Positions 21,886 through 33,300 of a DNA stretch of 64,000 bases are shown here, piece after piece. A model generated the notes under the pieces. It was not told the origin of the DNA. It searched no databases and worked only from the letters and a program-made list of their open reading frames with translations. Made by a program: the position numbers and the translations under genes. Origin of the DNA: Gnetum montanum (lineage: Eukaryota > Streptophyta > Gnetopsida > Gnetales > Gnetaceae); NCBI GenBank assembly GCA_015680685.1, contig MNCI01001941.1, positions 63,308 to 127,307 on the forward strand, read 5' to 3'. Numbering within the stretch: position 1 is the stretch's first letter; the number at the start of each line of letters is the position of its first letter.

Positions 21886-24800
21886 TAATTATTTACATCA
21901 AACATAGTATGGATTGAGGTACAAGTGGTTAACAAGATTTACGTACTCGTTGCCATCCATATCAGCCAGTTTGAAGGCCCCATTTTCATGGGCTTTCATG
22001 ACTATGAAAGGGCCTTCCCAGTTGGCTCAGAATTTGTTTACAAGTTCATGAATAGCCTTAAGGACTAGATCCCCATTTTTTATTAGCCATATGTATGTTT
22101 TAATGATGCTTTTGCTATTGCTTATCCTAGTACCATTTGATGCAACCAAGTGTATGAGCACGCTCCTCCTCTACGGAGTTAAGATTGATTAACCTTGACT
22201 CATTGTTTTGAGCCTTGTCTACAACGTTTGAGAGGATCATCTGAAGTGATTAAACCTACAATTCAAGAGATAACACCACTTCAAATCTATAAATGAGACT
22301 GTATGGAGTCTTACCTGTAGCCATTCGGCATGTCATACAATAATCCCATAACACATAAAGGATTTGCTCATGCCATCACCTCTTACTGCTACTGAGCATC
22401 TTTTTGAGAAGGTTGATAATGGCTTTTTTTGTTGCCTCTACCTGATCGTTGGCCTGTGGGTAGTACGGCAATGAAAAGGAGTGTTTGATGCCAAGGTTTT
22501 CGCAAAAGGTTTTGGTTTCTGTGCTACTAAATTGTGGCCCATTGTCCATCACAATAGTCATGGGAAGACCAAACCTTGTTACTATGTTATCCAAGATAAA
22601 GTGGCACACTTGTTGAGATGTGGTCTTTCTTAGGGGAATAGCCTCTACCCACTTTGTGAAGTATTTGACTTAGGTGTGATGGGTCCTATGATGTCTAGTC
22701 CCCAACGTTGGAATGGCCACATGATTTGTTTGGGATATAATTCTGTAGGTGACACATGTATAAGGTTTTCATGGCGTTGACATACATCACACGTCCTAAC
22801 TTTGGCAAGGCAATCTCATTCTATGCAAGGCCAGTAGTACCCTAGGCATCTAATTCTTACTAACATAGCCCTAGGAGCTATGTGTCCTCCACATAGTCCC
22901 TCATGGACTTTGTTAACAATTTTCTATGCTTCTTCCCCACTAATGCAAGTTAGCAATATCCCATCAAAGGAGTGTTTACATAAGGTGTTATCTCCCACAA
23001 GGACATACTATTGGGCTCACTTTCATATTGCATCCTTTTGGGCAGATGTCAAGCCATGTCGAGGTTTGTCATGTTGGAGGTATGCTTTGATGTTGGCATA
23101 CCATTCTTGGATATCTATTGTACCAATAGATGCGATGTATGCTACTTGAGTAATAGGATCTGTGCATTCTATTATCGAAGTAGGCAAAGTGGAAAACAAG
23201 TATGATGGCACATATAATGCTAACGTGGCTAACGCATCTGCTACAATGTTCTTGTTGCAAGGCACATGTTAAATGTCTAATGTGGAAAACTATTTTAGTA
23301 AACTCTTAGCTAGATCGTAATAAGGTTGCAAGTGTGAAGCCTTGCAAGCATAGACTTTAGTGATCTAGGTGACAACTAATTGTGAGTCACCATAGATTTC
23401 CAAATGTTGGATCTTTAGCTCTTAAGCTACTAGGAGGCCCCTAAGGAGTCCTTCACACTCAACTACATTTTTCGTGCAAAGGAATGTAAAGTGATATGCA
23501 AAGGGTCGAATTTCCCCAGAGGGAAATGTAATAACTATGGCAGTGCTACCACCTCGTGTAGTTGAAGTGCCATCAAAATGTAAACTTGCTTCGAAATTAG
23601 ATGGTACATGGTTTAGGCTATTGATGTGTTCATCCATAAATTTGGGTTCTATTATTTCCTAATCATCAATGGGTGAAGTTGTGAGCTGTGTGGCTATTTC
23701 TTGACCCTTCATTGATGGTTGGGCTACATAATGTAAATCGATTTCTGCCATTATAGCTTTCTAGCGGGCTATTCTACTACTCTCATATAAAGTGGTTGTG
23801 ATAGCCCAAAGTATGTTGCTCTTGCATATGATGTTAACTTTGCTGTGAAACAAGTAAGGTCTCCACTTTTTGAGTGCAAATACTAGGGCAAGACAATATT
23901 TTTCTAGCTTGTTGTACTTTACCTTGTAAGCTATTAATGCATGGCTTAAGTAATAGACTGGGATTTTAGACCCATCATCTCTTTTTTTGACATAGCAATG
24001 CAGTAATAGATGTGTCTGAAGTAGCAAGGTAGATATAGAAATGCTTATCCCTTTGTGGTGGGTAAATAGTTGGGAGATGCAAAAGCTCTTTCTTTAGGTT
24101 AACAAAGGCTTGTTGACATTGATCTTTCCATTAGAAGTTCATCCCCTTCTTGAGCAGGTGTTGCATGGGGTGTAGTTTGTCCATCAACCTCACAATAAAC
24201 CTTCTAATAAACTACACTCTACCTTGCAACCCATGAAATTATTTAAGGTTTTTAGATAGTGCTAAGTTGATGATGGCCCTCTCTTTATCGAGGTCCACTT
24301 GTATCCCTGTTTCTGATACTCCAAAACCTAGCATGCATCCGATTTTAACTCCGAAAACACATTTCTTAGGGTTGAGGCGCAAGTCATGCCTAAGACAACA
24401 TTGGAGGACTATATTGAGATTGTTGGTATGATCAATAGCTTCCTTATACTTGACTACTATGTCATCAATGTAATCATTTAACCTCATAAGAGGTAGTCAC
24501 CAAAAATGTATCTTATCACTCATTGATAAGTTGCTCTAGCTTTTTTCAGTCCAAAGGGCATCATTGTATAACAAAAGGTTCTCCAAGGGGTCATGAAGGT
24601 TGTTGCCAATTGATGCTCCAGGTTTATATGGATCTGGTTATAGCTTTAAAACCCATCCATGAAGGACAGTAAGGCATGACCATCCGTAGTGTCAATAAGT
24701 TGATCGATACTTGGTAATGGGAATTCATCCTTAATCGTTGCTTTGTTCAGGTCTCGAAAGTCTATACAAATTCGTATACCTCCTATTTTTTTAGAAACTA

Positions 24801-25335
24801 CAATGATATTCAATAACCATTTCGAGTAATCAACCGCTCGAATGAAACCATCTTGGTAAAGCTTAGTGATTTCATCGTGTACAACTAGTGCAATTTTTGA
24901 TTTGATTTTGGGGGCCTTTTTCTTGACTGCCTTGACACGTGGATCTAGGATAATGTTGTGTTGTATGAGCCACGATTCTAAACTTGGCATGTCATCATAT
25001 GACCATGCAAACACTTTTACTTTGTCATGGAGAACTTTTGAGATGTTTTGATGTACCTGTGGATGCAATAGGAAGCTAACTTTCAAAGTTTTTGCTTTAC
25101 CTTTAGAAGTAGTTACATGGATTGCAATAAGAGGGTCCTCAGTTACATCCCTAGCCTCAAAGTCTAGGGCTTGGACCAAATGTTTGGGCCAGTTTAAGGA
25201 TGTTTCTAGGGATGCTACGTGAATGTCACAACAGGATAATTCAAAGCCTACCAATTCTAGATTCAAGCATCTTGTAAATCTGCCGTAGGGTCCCACCAAG
25301 GTCAAAGGCCAACAAAGATCACCATACATAGCCAT
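21886..25335 (-). pseudogene. pol: element 2 pol: RT, RNase H, second RNase H, integrase
   Basis: Best-preserved pol of the window. RT starts in an open stretch 24646-25335 (DEITKLYQDGFIRAVDY, DFRDLNKATIKDEFPLP). YIDD is intact at 24461-24472. RNase H lies ~23761-24180. The archaeal-type RNase H at ~23200-23640 keeps its acidic residues (HFDGTST, ECEGL, GDSQLVV, NIVADAL). Integrase has a zinc-finger region near 22790-22910 (HEGLCGGH, CDVCQ), a catalytic core with DNGPQF and QVEATK (D-35-E), and a C-terminus ending NHLYLNPYYV near 21890. Frameshifts and some stops remain, so it is not functional as it stands. The enzymes would copy RNA to DNA and integrate it. Double RNase H places it in Tat/Ogre. 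Relative preservation fits element 2 being younger than element 1. Confidence 0.93.
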
Positions 25336-25439
25336 TTTTCTTTTTTTTTTTAATTGGACCTGTCACAATAAGTAAATAAACCAAGTTAAGTAATACATGT
25401 TTACAGCATGTAATGAATATATGTAAAGCAATAATGCAA

Positions 25440-25915
25440 CATAAGAAATTGCTAGTTTAAGGTTTTAGTGGACCGTTAACAGATTGAAGATGTAAAGGAG
25501 GTAAAGGTTTTCAGTTTAACGTCGTAGTGGACCGTCACTATACAAAATTTGTAAATTGAAATTACCAGTTTAAGGTCTTAGAAGACCATCACTATGCAAA
25601 ATTTATAAATTGAAATTTCCAGTTTAAGGTCTTAGTGGACCGTAACATTGTAATATCATGAGATGAATGTTAAAGTTGCTAGTTTAAGGTCATGGAAGAC
25701 CGTTAACAGGTTTAAAATGTAAAGGAGGTTAAGGTTGCTAGTTTAAGGTCATAGTAGATCATAATAATGTAAAGTTTGTAGAATGAATGCTAAAATTACC
25801 AGATTAAGGTCATGGCAGACCATTAACAATGTAAAATTTGGTCTAAAATGTAAAATGAATGCTAAAATTGCCAGTTTAAGGTCATGGTAGATCATCACTG
25901 GTTTAAAATGTAAAG
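25440..25915 (-). repeat. short-repeat array, element 2, pol side
   Basis: About eight units of about 60-65 bp. Each starts GCCAGTTTAAGGTCATGGTGG-like and is filled with AATGTAAAATGAATGCTAAA-like sequence. Reverse-complemented it matches array A. It sits between RT and the promoter of the antisense gene. Confidence 0.88.
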
Positions 25916-26204
25916 ATAAGGTAAAACTTTTGGTGGACCCACTTGCTACACGACAACTAAGTGCTACGCTGTAGTGGCTGCATGTTATGCTATAGTAGTG
26001 CTATGCTGCAAAGGTGTCCCATGTTGTTCAGGACATGAAAGTGACAATCATTTTACCGTGTCGGCTATAAATAGGGGTTTACCCCCTGGTAAACTTGTCA
26101 TTTTCATTGTTAGAGCCCACACCCAGAGCGTAGCACAATCAAACTAAGAGAGAGCATAACAGACATAGCATAGTGGTTGATAGAGCCAATTTGCGAACAA
26201 TGTA
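25916..26204 (+). promoter_or_regulatory. promoter region of aORF-2
   Basis: Contains TGCTACGCT-type palindrome words at 25950-26010, like those in the LTR. A CAGGACA lies about 35 bp before a canonical TATA box, GGCTATAAATAGGGG (TATA core 26065-26074), followed by CCCTGGTAAAC. The minus-strand LTR promoter reads GGACACGTGG...CTATAAATACCCTGGTGAAC, which is similar in order and spacing. The first ATG of aORF-2 is at 26205, about 140 bp after the TATA box. Its identity as a promoter is inference from these signals. Confidence 0.6.
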
Positions 26205-26323
26205 ATGGCACGCAAAAGCGAATGCAGGCATCAAGGACTTGCCAAGGTGGATGAAGTGAGGGACAATCTGGGATGCCTCTCTAAGGCATATGTTGAGGAG
26301 CACCAGGATGCCCCATCTTCTCG

Positions 26324-27415
26324 GTAAGTTGTTACACTACCCTTGTTTTCAGCATGTGATGTATCAGGTTAGATTGCTATTATCGTTAATGTTTTGGCCA
26401 TCACGGCTGTCATTGCTGCAATTGTTATCATTATTTTTGTTGTTGTTTTGGCTGCTGCACCATGGCTATTGCAACTTTGGCCGTAGCAACCATACGGTTG
26501 CTATGCTATGACTGTGCATGGCATTGCCCTAGCCACCATTGTTAAGAATGGTCACTGCGCTATCGTAGGGGTTTGAGCAATTTTGGGTGGTGTAGCATAC
26601 GCTTAGCGTAGCATACTACCCTTAGAAGGGATTGTTTGTTTGCAAATTTTTGGGGTAGTGTAGCACATACCCAGTGTAGCGTAGCATGAGAAAAAGGGAA
26701 GTTTATTGTATTTTTGTTTTGCCTGGTTCTATTTCATGGGGTAGGGCCTGGACAACGAGAACGCTGTGAGTTCTTTATCGTAGGCCATGTTGTTTTGGTC
26801 ATTGGCGCTGTCAAATTGTTACATTTTGTTCCTATTATCCTACACAGCTATGTTGGCAGGCCCGTTAGGTCATTCAGCTGGTAATCTATCATGCTGCTAC
26901 ACTGTCAAACTTGTAACATTGCTACGCTGTTAAATTCACTATACTGCTATGCCGCTAAATTTGTTATGATGCAACGCTTGTTACAGTGTTCTGCTTGTTA
27001 CATTGTCACATGTTGTGCTTGTTATATTGTCACACTTGTCACATTGTTGCATCTATTGTACTTGCTCCTTTGCCACACTGCACGGAGTGTAGTCGTCCTG
27101 CTACACTGTGCGTAACATAGCCATCACTCTTGTGCAAAATGTAACTGTTACGCTATGCTATTCAGGGCATGTCTACTATGCTATGCTATACAGCATGTAA
27201 TTGTTACACTATAGGGTACACCTGCTACACTACATTATGATGCTATGCTATTCTACATATGACGCTTTGCTATGCTACATGCAATGTTTAACTCTATTTT
27301 ATCATAGAAGTATTGTTTCACACCTAAGGAAAATTTGTAAAGGGAGGGTCATGCTATGCTACATTAGTAATCATTGCTTGAACACAGTGCTAACATTTGG
27401 TGCTTTGTCATGCAG
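26324..27415 (+). other. intron 1 of aORF-2, rich in GCTACGCT words
   Basis: Bounded by GTAAGT (26324) and TGCAG (27411-27415). It is filled with short CTGCTACACTG and GCTATGCTA words, with clusters at 26590-26690 and 26890-27290. These are the same words as in the LTR palindromes of this element. In element 1 the intron at this place is of similar length (~1.2 kb) but lacks these words. Confidence 0.65.
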
Positions 27416-27867
27416 GGTCATGTTGAAACCCATTCTGATCGTCCTCGAGCTGGTAGGAGTCTTGTGCTGCCTTAGTGAACCCATGGCCAACATCCCCCTC
27501 TCCATGCATGGGTAGGATAACAAGCGATTTGGTTTTAGGAGGATGTACAAGACATCCTAGAGTTCCTCCTTCGCCATTTTAGTGTGATCATGTGGTCACA
27601 CTTATCAGCCGAAACAACCGTTGTACTTACAAAAACGTTGTTGCTTGGAGCCAACCAGGGCATTCTAAAGTTTATGGCTGATGGATCAATTGAGGGTGGT
27701 GAAGGGGTAGAAGGCTCAAACTAGCACCCAAGGGGCTTGAGGTGATTAAGCTAGATCTGGAACATGCCTGAATACAAATGCTACCATCTATACAACATGT
27801 TGTACATTGCCCATCACATGGGCACCTGCTTTTAGAATGCACCTGGAATTGTTTACTATGCTGGCGG
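27416..27867 (+). other. HAD/FCP1-like exon of aORF, element 2
   Basis: In frame with exon 1: CG/G GTC ATG gives VMLKPILIVLELVGVL at the place of HAD motif I, with Glu and Val where the two Asp of DxD are expected. After a frameshift follow DILEFLLRHFSVIMWSHLS (motif II region; Ser kept) and NMLYIAHHMGTCF-stop-NAP (motif IV region; DD replaced by AH). The fold order matches plant FCP1/SCP-like (NIF) phosphatases. Ends before GTGAGT. Confidence 0.66.
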
Positions 27868-29156
27868 GTGAGTCCTATGAAATTGTTCTAAACATGTTGT
27901 ATGATTTTCCTTACACTAGTCAAAAATTATTACCGTATTTTTTCATGTTGTCAGGTTTTATATTGACGAGAATGGTCTTCACAGTAACACAGATACCTTG
28001 GCGTTGGCCCAAACAGATCTGCAAGAAATCTCCTCTACCAGAAATGTGTGTGCCAGTGTTATAGAACAACCTGGGCTTGATTTCAAAGCCTATCCCACTA
28101 TGTACTCCAAGTTCTATGGGAAATGTAAGGAATTTGGCTAGTTGAATGGCAAATGGACATTGCACCGACCGCTTACTGTCGAAGATGTTCTAGTGGAACT
28201 TCCACCATTTCTTACACCATTTAAACCTGGTATGTTAAACCATGCATTTGTTCTTATGTGTTCAAATGATGATGAGCTTTTGCCTTTGCTGATTTTTGTT
28301 GCTAACTATTGTAGTACCGAGCAAATCCTAAGAGGTCACAGTGATTACCTCTGAGCATGATGAGATCAACCTCTTCTTCAAGTATGAGGAGGTGGAGGAG
28401 ACTCAGCGTTGGCTTTGCAATGGGGCCGCAGCCATCCTTGTTCATAACATTTAGGAGGCTAGGCTCATGGATTTATTTCTGGCTATAAATCTAAGTGTCT
28501 TGGCTACAGAAATGCTTTCCCTAGTCGATTCTGTTGGTACATTTAGCCATTGTATGGAACAGAGACATGAGATGGTTGAGATTTTCAGAAAATATTACAA
28601 TACAAATATTGAAATGGCAAGATGTGATTGGAAAAGGTATTGGTTTCTATCATTTATTTTTTAAAAAAGAAAGAAGAAGAATAGAAAGAGATGGAAATCA
28701 CTATGGGGATTTTAATGAATTCTCCCATAAAAAGATAAGCATAAACCTTAGCACTGTTCCAAAGGGGAGACGTTGATTTCTTTTGGGACACATCACACAG
28801 ATTAAGCAGAAAATCGAAATTTTTCACCATGGTATGAGTGCAAGGTACCAAGGCATCGCGCCTCTGGGGAGACCGCAATATTCACTGGCATTTTGCAGGT
28901 CACGATTGAGGGCAATGGTGCAGCAGTGCAGACCGTGACTGGAGGCAACGACGGAGAGGGCGGCAAAGACATCAGTGCGACGTTATTCACGCAAAGAAAA
29001 AAGCAAAACGCAGCTGCGGCAGTCACCAAAAAAAGGCAGAGGAAAAAGAAAGGGACAGACTTCAGCATTTCATTTTTTTTGGGGCAGCAAAACATAAGCA
29101 ATGTTGACCATCTCTGTGATAGGTGAACAGGGCCACAAAAACCCCCTTGTGCGTCG

Positions 29157-29866
29157 NNNNNNNNNNNNNNNNNNNNNNNNNNNNNNNNNNNNNNNNNNNN
29201 NNNNNNNNNNNNNNNNNNNNNNNNNNNNNNNNNNNNNNNNNNNNNNNNNNNNNNNNNNNNNNNNNNNNNNNNNNNNNNNNNNNNNNNNNNNNNNNNNNNN
29301 NNNNNNNNNNNNNNNNNNNNNNNNNNNNNNNNNNNNNNNNNNNNNNNNNNNNNNNNNNNNNNNNNNNNNNNNNNNNNNNNNNNNNNNNNNNNNNNNNNNN
29401 NNNNNNNNNNNNNNNNNNNNNNNNNNNNNNNNNNNNNNNNNNNNNNNNNNNNNNNNNNNNNNNNNNNNNNNNNNNNNNNNNNNNNNNNNNNNNNNNNNNN
29501 NNNNNNNNNNNNNNNNNNNNNNNNNNNNNNNNNNNNNNNNNNNNNNNNNNNNNNNNNNNNNNNNNNNNNNNNNNNNNNNNNNNNNNNNNNNNNNNNNNNN
29601 NNNNNNNNNNNNNNNNNNNNNNNNNNNNNNNNNNNNNNNNNNNNNNNNNNNNNNNNNNNNNNNNNNNNNNNNNNNNNNNNNNNNNNNNNNNNNNNNNNNN
29701 NNNNNNNNNNNNNNNNNNNNNNNNNNNNNNNNNNNNNNNNNNNNNNNNNNNNNNNNNNNNNNNNNNNNNNNNNNNNNNNNNNNNNNNNNNNNNNNNNNNN
29801 NNNNNNNNNNNNNNNNNNNNNNNNNNNNNNNNNNNNNNNNNNNNNNNNNNNNNNNNNNNNNNNNNN
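29157..29866. other. assembly gap (710 N)
   Basis: Undetermined bases. Any open frame read through it is an artefact. Confidence 1.
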
Positions 29867-30011
29867 CAAAATTAAAAAGACATATATGTGTATAAAGTAA
29901 GTTGCCACTATAGCTTGTATTCCTATGTATTTTAGAAATTATATTTTAATTTTCTGCCAAGGCCACTTGTCAACTTCTTTTTCTCTTTGGTGGTTGCAAC
30001 CATCTAAAATT

Positions 30012-30340
30012 GTTGTAACTTACCTAACTTGTTGGGCAAGTAACCTCCTAACTTGTTGGGCAAGTAATCTCCTAATTGGTTGGCCAAGTTACTTGGGAGA
30101 GAAGTTAGGTGAGATATTTTTGAATATGTAACTTCCCTACCTACCTTGGAACCCTATAAAAAGGCTTCAAGGGTCAAGGAAGAATATCATCATCACACTT
30201 GGGGTCTCATACATCACACTTTGAAGGCTACTAGTTAGCACTTGGGCTCTCACTTGGAGACACTTTGAGTCTTGGGAGAAGAGCATTTTGTAAAGAAGAA
30301 AGTGTGGACGATTGCTTGCAAGATGGCTTGCTAGAATAAA
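30012..30340 (+). promoter_or_regulatory. LTR-like promoter: triple direct repeat, TATA, AATAAA
   Basis: Three direct repeats of CTAACTTGTTGGGCAAGTAA type lie at about 30020-30090 (the third reads CTAATTGGTTGGCCAAGTTA). CCCTATAAAAAGGC follows at about 30150-30163. A transcribed-looking pyrimidine/purine leader comes next, then AATAAAG at about 30333. The spacing fits U3-R of a plant LTR. The owner element is not identified. Confidence 0.55.
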
Positions 30341-33300
30341 GATTTCAGCCTCTTTGTCATGGTCCTGTGAGTTATGCATTTCATTTTTTGTTTTGTTTAA
30401 ATTGTTTAGCTAGTGGTTTAGATAGTATCATCCTTGGCAAGTAATTTTGGGATTTTTAGATTGCTCTTACTGTTCTTGTTGCCCGATAGAAATTTCTATT
30501 AAAATTTTGCCATAGAAGCGCTTGTGTTTAAAAGCCTTAAGAGCATTTTAGTAGTAAATTTCGTTATTGTGCAACGTGTGGGAACTGCTATTGGGATTGT
30601 TGTAAGAGAGCCTCTGTTTGTAGTCACGCCGTTGAACAATTCAGTAGTCGAGAGGGTTCAGAAAATCTTTGGTATTTTGATGGGACCAGAATAGCTTCTT
30701 TTTATCTTTAAAGTGAATTCCCGTGGTATTTCAATCAGAAATTGTCAAGTCTTTTAAAGGTTCTGTTTGAATGCAATCGTTGACATCTATTATCTAGTCA
30801 AAATGGAGTCTCGTACGTGGTAGTTTACGCAGCAATTTTTGGTAGCATAGTAGGATTGTCTTGAAGAAATTGCTTGTTTGAGCCTTGGAAGTTTGAACAA
30901 TTCATAGATATTGAATTTGGGATAGCTTTATTGTGAAGTGTTTACTCGTGTCATTTTACCTTGTTTAAATATTTGAGGTCTACACAAATCTGCTTTCTTT
31001 TCTTTTCTGCTTATTTCCATTGAATCTTGCTCTATTTCTAGTTTTCTTGTGGAACTATCTCTTTCTCTGGGGAAAATTAGGAGTAGATTGCAGAGTTGTG
31101 CTCAAATGTTTTTGCAAAATTTTATTTGTTACAAGTAGGTATTATAAGGACCGTGTAGACTAGGCAGTTGAACAAAATAGGAAATTTTTCAAGAACTCAC
31201 AGTACTTGGCAAAGTTAGCTGAATCTCCTTAAAGTAAGTCATTTGTAGTTCACACAACGCAATTGTTACATTTTATACAACCACACGCTGCAACAGCACA
31301 CACACATACTCACATTAACTACTAAGTTTATTTGGAGGTATCTGGGCCTTGGTGTTGCCAAAGACCAGTAGGCACCTAAATCTTGTTTGAGGACACTCGT
31401 TAGCGGTCGCATCCCAAATGGTCGCCAACAGATTCCTTCTCCGAAAAGGCTGACTGCTTTCACACATGTGTTCACAATGTGCGAGTGGTGTTCAAAATTA
31501 ATGACCAACTATTTGTGAATATTTTTGGTGTCCCTTATGATGGTCTCCCTGTATGAGAAAAATCTAGCAAAGATGCAAACCATCAAGGGGATATTGAGGA
31601 ATGGCTAGGGACAAGCAAGGATTGAAAGGGGATTTACATCCACAAGGTCAAGTTAGCGGTGACCTAAATGATTTACCCTATCTTCCATGCCCATGCCTTC
31701 CCTAAGCTACTCTCCCAGGGGAAAATCCTTGGAGTAGAGTAGGCCTAGATAATGAGGGAGGTCATGGAGGAAGGGACCCATTATAACTGGGCTAGGTACC
31801 TTTCAGAAGGCTTGCGTTCTAAAATGGTCAAACTTTGTGAGAAGCTTGACTCCCATTTCAACATGCATTACGCCTTCTTCGTAGCTTGCCTATGAAAGTT
31901 CATGGAATTCCTAGTGGCCCATGAAAATGGTGCCTAGGTACAGCAAGATCGTAACCAAATATCTAGGCCATGGATTTGCTAGGTTTTCCACACCACCTGA
32001 TCCCAAGATCCCCCGGAAGCTATCGGGGAGTCACTTTCAATAACGACGAGGGATCGGGTGGCACAACCCTTTCATGCCTGGGATAGTGTGGGAGAGCCAC
32101 CTCCTATTAACATAGGTAATGTGTTAAGGGGGACACACCTGATTGCAAAAACTATGAAAACTAGGCTGCAACATAAAAAAGTCTCACCCTACGAAAGGAC
32201 CTCCCCTTACGAATGAAGAGAGGGGGAAAAAGCTACGAATCAAAGTTCGTAGAGTGCAAACCCCAGTTGGTAAGTGTGTTTAATTGGTTTGTTAGCACAC
32301 TATGTAGTGTAGCACAGAGTAGTGCCCATTTTATGTTGAAGTGTCCTACTTATTTTGATCCTGTGTTATTAGAAGAAGAAGAAGAGGAAGAGGATTTGGC
32401 TCCTAGAGTAGGGGCACCTACTGAAGAAGAAGAAGAAGCCTCAGCTACAAAAGAAGAGGTCCTTGCCATAGAGAAAGAGGCCCCTATCGATGATATTTTT
32501 ATAGAATGTGGTTTAGTACCTGAGGGGCACATGAGTGTTGAGGATGCCACCACACTTTTGAGTCAGCTAGAAGGAGAGGGGTTGCAATTTAATGCTAGTG
32601 AATTTGACCACTTTCTTGATAGTGTGTCAATGAGTGATCCCCCCACTATCACCCCTGAGGGTTTTTTGGGTAGGAGCTTTGCATTGTCATTTGTCATTTT
32701 TCATTAGCTTTGTTATTGTCCTCTCCATCATTACTAACATATTTTATTGTGTAGCAGACACCATTATTGATGCTTCTAACCCTTCTTCCTTGATCTTTCT
32801 CCAGCCATGGATCAAAATCCCTGATAAATTCACTTTTATGGAGGGGGTGGTCGATGACATGATCAATCACCTAAGGCAAATCGATCCTAAGATAGGTATG
32901 TTGCAGTTGCTATGTTAGGCACTCTACATTGTTGCATTTTTGCTACATCCCTGTGACTAACACTCTCTCATGTATGATTGGTAGCCTCTCGCCTCAAGTG
33001 GGATCCTAGGAAAGCTATTAAGGTTGACGTTGTGCCTAAACTTCTGCCAAAGGTAGCTAAGGTACCTTGTCACATATACGATGAAACAAGTAAATGTGCA
33101 TTATACTCAGCACGCTCCTTGTGGGAGTGTAGATGTGTGAATGAGGACCTCTGGTAGAGGGTACAGAAACTTGAGAAAGAGAAGGTCAACCTAACCACTA
33201 AGTTGGGAGACCTTTAGTCCAGGAATGAATTTCTATTGGCCCGTGACACTCATGATGGAAATTGGCATACGATAGTCATTAACTATGCAAGATATTGGAC

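Larger units (their letters stand above)
28545..31450. mobile_element. unclassified insertion inside aORF-2 exon 4
   Basis: The element 1 copy continues without a break from MLNIIDSF to ITFHINDETF. In element 2 the same segments (MLSLVDSV and VVFKINDQLF) are ~2.9 kb apart, so the interval is an insertion. It holds a GC-richer stretch at 28860-29090, the assembly gap, and an LTR-like promoter and polyadenylation region at 29900-30400. Ends are approximate and no recognisable pol was found. It may be an LTR element fragment or solo LTR plus neighbour. Confidence 0.55.

Noticed and set aside
26205-28060. A host FCP1-like phosphatase gene
   Set aside because: The homologous gene recurs at the same place and antisense orientation in element 1 and continues into non-phosphatase exons; catalytic residues are missing.
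28860-29090. GC-richer stretch as a host exon
   Set aside because: No recognisable domain; the open frame is short and runs into the gap.
28802-29908. Long open frames across the gap
   Set aside because: They exist only because N bases cannot give stops.
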